From: Georhizobium profundi
Lineage (GTDB): Bacteria > Pseudomonadota > Alphaproteobacteria > Rhizobiales > Rhizobiaceae
Direction: 5' to 3'
DNA: 64,000 nt
NCBI RefSeq assembly: GCF_003952725.1
Contig: NZ_CP032509.1
Coordinates: 3,806,001-3,870,000, forward strand
In this document: positions 59,840 to 64,000 of the stretch, piece after piece
How the letters are laid out: each line of letters begins with the position of its first letter
Position numbering within the stretch: position 1 is the stretch's first letter
Made by a program: the position numbers and the translations under genes
Notes under the pieces: generated by a model
The model's database searches: none
Told to the model about the DNA's origin: nothing
What the model saw: only the letters and a program-made list of their open reading frames with translations

Positions 59840-61045
59840 TCAGACGCGTTCAAGCGCTATCGCGATGCCCTGGCCGACGCCGATGCACATCATGGAGAGC
59901 GCGCGCCTTGCGTTGCGTTCGGCGAGTTCGAGCGCCGCCGTGCCGGTGATGCGCGCGCCCGACATGCCGAGCGGATGGCCAAGCGCGATGGCGCCGCCAT
60001 TCGGGTTCACGCGCTCGTCGTCATCGGCGATGCCGAGATCGCGCAGCGTCGCCAAGCCCTGGCTCGCAAAGGCTTCGTTGAGCTCGATCACGTCGAAATC
60101 GCCGGCGCCAAGACCGAGGCGAGCGAAGAGCTTCTTTGCGGCCGGTGCAGGCCCAAAGCCCATGATGCGGGGCGCAACGCCCGCAGTCGCACCGCCGAGG
60201 ATCCGGGCGATCGGGGTCAGCCCGTGTTTGCGGGCCGCTTCTTCCGATGCGACGATCAGCGCTGCCGCGCCATCGTTGACGCCGGAGGCATTGCCGGCCG
60301 TGACCGTGCCACCTTCGCGGAACGGGGTCGGCAGCTTGGCTAGCGCTTCCAGAGTGGTGTCGGGGCGCGGATGCTCGTCGCGATCGACGACGATCGGGTC
60401 CTTCTTGCGCTGCGGGATCGAGACCGGCGTGATTTCCTTTGCCAGCCTGCCGTTTTCCATGGCGCGGCCGGCTTTCTGCTGCGAGCGCACGGCGAACTTG
60501 TCCTGGTCCTCGCGGCTCACCTGCCAGTCGGCGGCGACATTTTCGCCGGTCTCCGGCATCGAGTCGACGCCGTATTGCTTCTTCATCAACGGATTGACGA
60601 AGCGCCAGCCGATCGTCGTGTCGTAAACCGCATTGTCGCGCGAAAAGGCGCTTGTCGCCTTCGGCATCACGAAGGGCGCGCGCGACATGGATTCCACGCC
60701 ACCGGCAATCGCAATGTCGATCTCGCCGGCCTTGATGGCGCGGGCGGCGGCGATGACGGCATCCATGCCGGATCCGCAAAGCCGGTTCATGGTGGTGCCC
60801 GGCACTTCGACCGGCAGGCCGGCCAGAAGCGACGCCATGCGCGCGACGTTGCGGTTGTCCTCACCGGCCTGGTTGGCGCAACCATAGATGACTTCGTCGA
60901 TCGCAGCCCAGTCGACAAACGCGTTGCGCTCTATTAGCGCTTTCAGCGGCACGGCGCCCAGATCGTCGGCACGCACGGACGAAAGCGCGCCCGCAAAGCG
61001 ACCGATCGGCGTGCGGATGTAATCACAGATATAGGCTTCAGCCAT
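59840..61045 (-). CDS. pcaF: 3-oxoadipyl-CoA thiolase
   Basis: 401 residues. Cleaves 3-oxoadipyl-CoA to succinyl-CoA and acetyl-CoA. Nucleophile Cys90 in MNRLCGSGMDAVI, His in IALGHPLGMSGARITG and second Cys in MMCIGVGQGIAI; GCANQAGEDNRNVARMASLL is the PcaF-type wording. Start MAEAYICDYIRTP at 61045, GGGAG upstream; overlaps the pcaJ stop by 8 nt. It serves both protocatechuate and hydroxyquinol branches in this window. Confidence 0.9.
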   Translation of the reverse strand: MAEAYICDYIRTPIGRFAGALSSVRADDLGAVPLKALIERNAFVDWAAIDEVIYGCANQAGEDNRNVARMASLLAGLPVEVPGTTMNRLCGSGMDAVIAAARAIKAGEIDIAIAGGVESMSRAPFVMPKATSAFSRDNAVYDTTIGWRFVNPLMKKQYGVDSMPETGENVAADWQVSREDQDKFAVRSQQKAGRAMENGRLAKEITPVSIPQRKKDPIVVDRDEHPRPDTTLEALAKLPTPFREGGTVTAGNASGVNDGAAALIVASEEAARKHGLTPIARILGGATAGVAPRIMGFGPAPAAKKLFARLGLGAGDFDVIELNEAFASQGLATLRDLGIADDDERVNPNGGAIALGHPLGMSGARITGTAALELAERNARRALSMMCIGVGQGIAIALERV

Positions 61046-61853
61046 CGCGCTGGCTCCCGAATTTGTTCTTGCCACGGCCGGTTCCTTCGTGGGCGGCCTT
61101 CGTTCTTGCCTGAAGATCGCGCAGCGTCTTCAGTTCCGTCTCGTCCGGCGCCGGCGTGACCTCGACCTGATCGGCGAACTTCACCGGCCAGCCGCAGGTT
61201 TCCTGCACCTGCTCGCGCGTCACGCCCGGATGCATCGAGACGACCGTAAATTCCTTGGTCTCGGAATCGGGCTTCCAGATCGCCAAATCGGTGATCAGCA
61301 GCGTCGGGCCCTTGGTCTTGATGCCGAGATTTTCACGGTCCTTGCCACCGGTTCCATGACCGAAGGACGTGAAGAAGTCGATCTTGTCGACCATGCCGCG
61401 TTTCGTCTGCTTCATGGTGATGTAAATCTCACCCGAAGACGAGGCGATTTCCGGCGCGCCGCCGCCGCCAGGCAGGCGGGTCTTCGGCGTCTCGTAGTCG
61501 CCGATGACGGTCGTGTTGATGTTGCCGAACTTGTCGAGCTGCGCGGCGCCAAGGAAACCGATCGTGACGCGACCGCCCTGCAGCCAGTAGCGGAACATCT
61601 CCGGCACCGACACCGTGGTGACGGCCGTGTCGCAGAGTTCGCCGTCGCCGATCGAGAGCGGCAGCACGTCCGGCGCCGTGCCGATCGTGCCGGATTCATA
61701 GATCAGAGTGATGTCCGGGGCATGCGTCAGCCGCGCAACGTTGCAGGCAGCCGATGGCGCACCGATGCCGACGAAGCACACGTCGTCGTTCTTCAGCGCG
61801 CGCGCCGCAGCAATCGTCATCACCTCATCGGGCGTAAAACCAAGATCGCTCAT
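61038..61853 (-). CDS. pcaJ: 3-oxoadipate CoA-transferase subunit B
   Basis: 271 residues, family I CoA-transferase beta chain. Catalytic Glu53 in LIYESGTIGT; GIGAPSAACNVARLTHAPD and VIGDYETPKTRLPGGGGAPE are typical. Longer than classical PcaJ (about 213 residues), matching the larger subgroup used in many Rhizobiales and actinobacteria. Start at 61853 with GAGGAG upstream; overlaps pcaI by ATGA. Confidence 0.86.
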   Translation of the reverse strand: MSDLGFTPDEVMTIAAARALKNDDVCFVGIGAPSAACNVARLTHAPDITLIYESGTIGTAPDVLPLSIGDGELCDTAVTTVSVPEMFRYWLQGGRVTIGFLGAAQLDKFGNINTTVIGDYETPKTRLPGGGGAPEIASSSGEIYITMKQTKRGMVDKIDFFTSFGHGTGGKDRENLGIKTKGPTLLITDLAIWKPDSETKEFTVVSMHPGVTREQVQETCGWPVKFADQVEVTPAPDETELKTLRDLQARTKAAHEGTGRGKNKFGSQRDG

Positions 61854-62707
61854 TTGGCGCTCCTCAAATGCTCGACGCGTCCAGCAAAGTCTTGTGGACC
61901 GGCGTTCAACACATTGTCCTGCATCCACGCCTGGAAACTATCCCGCTCCGCGGCGATCTTGTCCCAGTCGAGATAGCTCTTGTTGTCACGGTCGTAGTAG
62001 CCGTGCGCGTAGGAAGGATGAGCGCCGCCCGGCACTTCGCAGATCGCGCTGACCGTCCATCGGGGCAGGATGCAGGCGTTCGGATGCACATCGTCGAAAT
62101 CCTCGACGATTTCCTCGACCGTCACCACGGCACGCTTGGCGGCAAGCACCGCTTCCTTCTGGATTCCGATGATGCCTTCGACGAGAACGTTGCCCTTCCG
62201 GTCCGCCTTCTGCGCGTGGATGAAGGTCACGTCCGGGCGCACCGACGGAACAGCCGCCAGCATTTCGCCGGTGAACGGGCATGCGACGCGCTTGATATTC
62301 GGATTAACCTGCTCGAGCCCGGCGCCGAGGTATCCGCGGAAGATTGCGCATGGCAGGCCGCTTGCGCCCGCCTCATAGGCATTGGCCATCGCCGCATGGC
62401 TGTGTTCTTCCACTTCCGGCCGGTTCGGCCAGCCGTTTTCAACCGCATCGCGCAGCCGGCGCAGAAGGCCAACGCCCGGGTTGCCGGCGTATGAGAAGAC
62501 GAGCTTCTTCGCCATGCCCATGCCGATCATCTGGTCGTAGATGACATCCGGTGTCATGCGCACGAGCGTCAGGTCTTTCCGGCCCTGGCGGATCGCTTCG
62601 TGGGCCGCCGCATGCGGTATCAGATGGGTGAAGCCCTCGAAGGCCACCACATCGCCGTCATGGAGATTTTCCGCGACGGCGGTCTTCAAATCCTGGAACG
62701 TCGCCAT
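61850..62707 (-). CDS. pcaI: 3-oxoadipate CoA-transferase subunit A
   Basis: 285 residues, alpha chain of the CoA-transferase that moves CoA from succinyl-CoA to 3-oxoadipate. AVAENLHDGDVVAFEGFTHL near 10-28, KKLVFSYAGNPGVGLLRRLR near 68, VTFIHAQKADRKGNVLVEGI near 160. Same larger subgroup as the paired pcaJ. Follows pcaG by 24 nt. Confidence 0.87.
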   Translation of the reverse strand: MATFQDLKTAVAENLHDGDVVAFEGFTHLIPHAAAHEAIRQGRKDLTLVRMTPDVIYDQMIGMGMAKKLVFSYAGNPGVGLLRRLRDAVENGWPNRPEVEEHSHAAMANAYEAGASGLPCAIFRGYLGAGLEQVNPNIKRVACPFTGEMLAAVPSVRPDVTFIHAQKADRKGNVLVEGIIGIQKEAVLAAKRAVVTVEEIVEDFDDVHPNACILPRWTVSAICEVPGGAHPSYAHGYYDRDNKSYLDWDKIAAERDSFQAWMQDNVLNAGPQDFAGRVEHLRSAK

Positions 62708-62731
62708 GGATTTCCTGCCTGTTGGTTGTCG

Positions 62732-63345
62732 TCAGATATCGAGGAAGACGGTTTCGTCGTCGCCCTGCAGGTGAATGTCGAAGGTCACGACATCGCCGTC
62801 GCGCTGGCCGATGAGCGTTGCGACGCGGTGGCGGTGCTCGATCCGGTTGAGCAACGGATCGTCCGCATTGGCCTTCTCCTCGTCGGAAAAATACATGCGG
62901 GTGTGAAGGCCGATATTGATGCCGCGTGCGACAATCCAGAGCGTGACATGCGGTGCCTGCATCCGGCCATCAGGATAGGGAACCGGACCCGGCTTGATCG
63001 TCTCGAAGACAAACTCGCCGTTTGCCATATCGGTCGCGCAACGCCCGAAGCCGGTGAAATACGGATCGGCCGAACCGCGCATTTCGGAGGGCGAATTGAA
63101 AAGCCCTGCCGCATCCGGCTGCCAGATTTCGACCAGTGCATCCTTCAGCGGCGCGCCTGTTCCGTCAAAGATGTGTCCCTTGATGGTGATGCGTTCGCCA
63201 CTGGCATCGTCAGTCAGCATGCGACTGCCAAGATCATCGGCATAGACTCCACCAATCTCCGCGAAATTCGGCGTCAGCCCAATATGCACATAAGGACCAG
63301 CCGTCTGTGACGCGGACTCCTTCAGGTGGTTCAGCGATTGCGGCA

Positions 63346-63346
<1 letters not shown>
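62732..63346 (-). CDS. pcaG: Protocatechuate 3,4-dioxygenase alpha subunit
   Basis: 204 residues, non-catalytic-metal subunit of the intradiol dioxygenase that opens protocatechuate. SASQTAGPYVHIGLTPNFAE near 12 and VEIWQPDAAGLFNSPSEMRG near 75 are PcaG signatures; GFGRCATDMANGEFVFETIK follows. Start overlaps the pcaH stop by ATGA. Confidence 0.9.

Positions 63347-64000
<654 letters not shown>

Overview
The window is a dense, GC-rich (about 62-64 % by eye) chromosomal segment of an alphaproteobacterium, most likely of the Rhizobiales/Hyphomicrobiales. The signs are a BA14K-type secreted protein, an alphaproteobacterial membrane-type formate dehydrogenase cluster with DUF3305/DUF3306/DUF6352/DUF6505 accessory genes, a pca cluster, many ABC/TRAP uptake operons and frequent 4-bp ATGA gene overlaps. 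I found no tRNA, rRNA, IS element, phage gene or CRISPR array. Species assignment is inference only.

Layout. 0-5.9 kb (minus strand): an amide/urea uptake operon, amiC-amiR-urtA-urtB-urtC-urtD (urtD cut by the window edge). Its leader carries an intrinsic terminator and a hexaloop hairpin, as expected for AmiR-type (ANTAR) antitermination. 6.0-8.5 kb (plus): an SDR oxidoreductase and a succinate-semialdehyde-type aldehyde dehydrogenase. 8.9-17.4 kb (minus): an eight-gene operon for hydroxyquinol-type aromatic degradation (maleylacetate reductase, a complete LIV-type ABC importer, a phenol/resorcinol-type flavin hydroxylase and hydroxyquinol 1,2-dioxygenase), with a divergent LysR regulator. 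One permease gene (livH-type) has a 1-nt frameshift. 18.4-22 kb: BA14K protein, DUF3429 protein, renalase-like flavoprotein and a thiolase. 22.2-27.9 kb (minus): a TRAP transporter operon (TakP-like 2-oxoacid binding protein) with an amidase and a D-2-hydroxyacid dehydrogenase.

28.3-41.5 kb: a respiratory formate dehydrogenase (cysteine, not selenocysteine, at the active site) with its TorD chaperone, small Tat protein, five little-studied accessory genes, a divergent 682-residue polyferredoxin and a WD40-cytochrome c fusion. 41.6-44.5 kb: a 7TM-type histidine kinase with a LuxR-type response regulator. 44.6-47.1 kb: a lipoprotein with a TbpB-like barrel next to a Slam-type (DUF560) outer-membrane exporter. 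47.3-51.5 kb: an AttEFGH-like ABC system with a lipocalin-like secreted protein. 51.7-53.6 kb: arsR-arsC-acr3. 53.7-56.7 kb: a secreted subtilisin divergent from an ECF sigma/anti-sigma pair. 56.7-58.6 kb: a TPR methyltransferase, trmO and an AT-richer membrane protein. 58.7-64 kb (minus): pcaH-pcaG-pcaI-pcaJ-pcaF-pcaB.

How it fits together. The hydroxyquinol branch (via maleylacetate) and the protocatechuate branch both end at 3-oxoadipate, and PcaIJ and PcaF here can finish both. Three separate solute-uptake operons (urt, liv, TRAP) each carry a perfect 10-11 bp hairpin just downstream of the binding-protein gene, consistent with differential expression of the abundant binding protein. The formate dehydrogenase region is the largest block of linked but poorly described functions.
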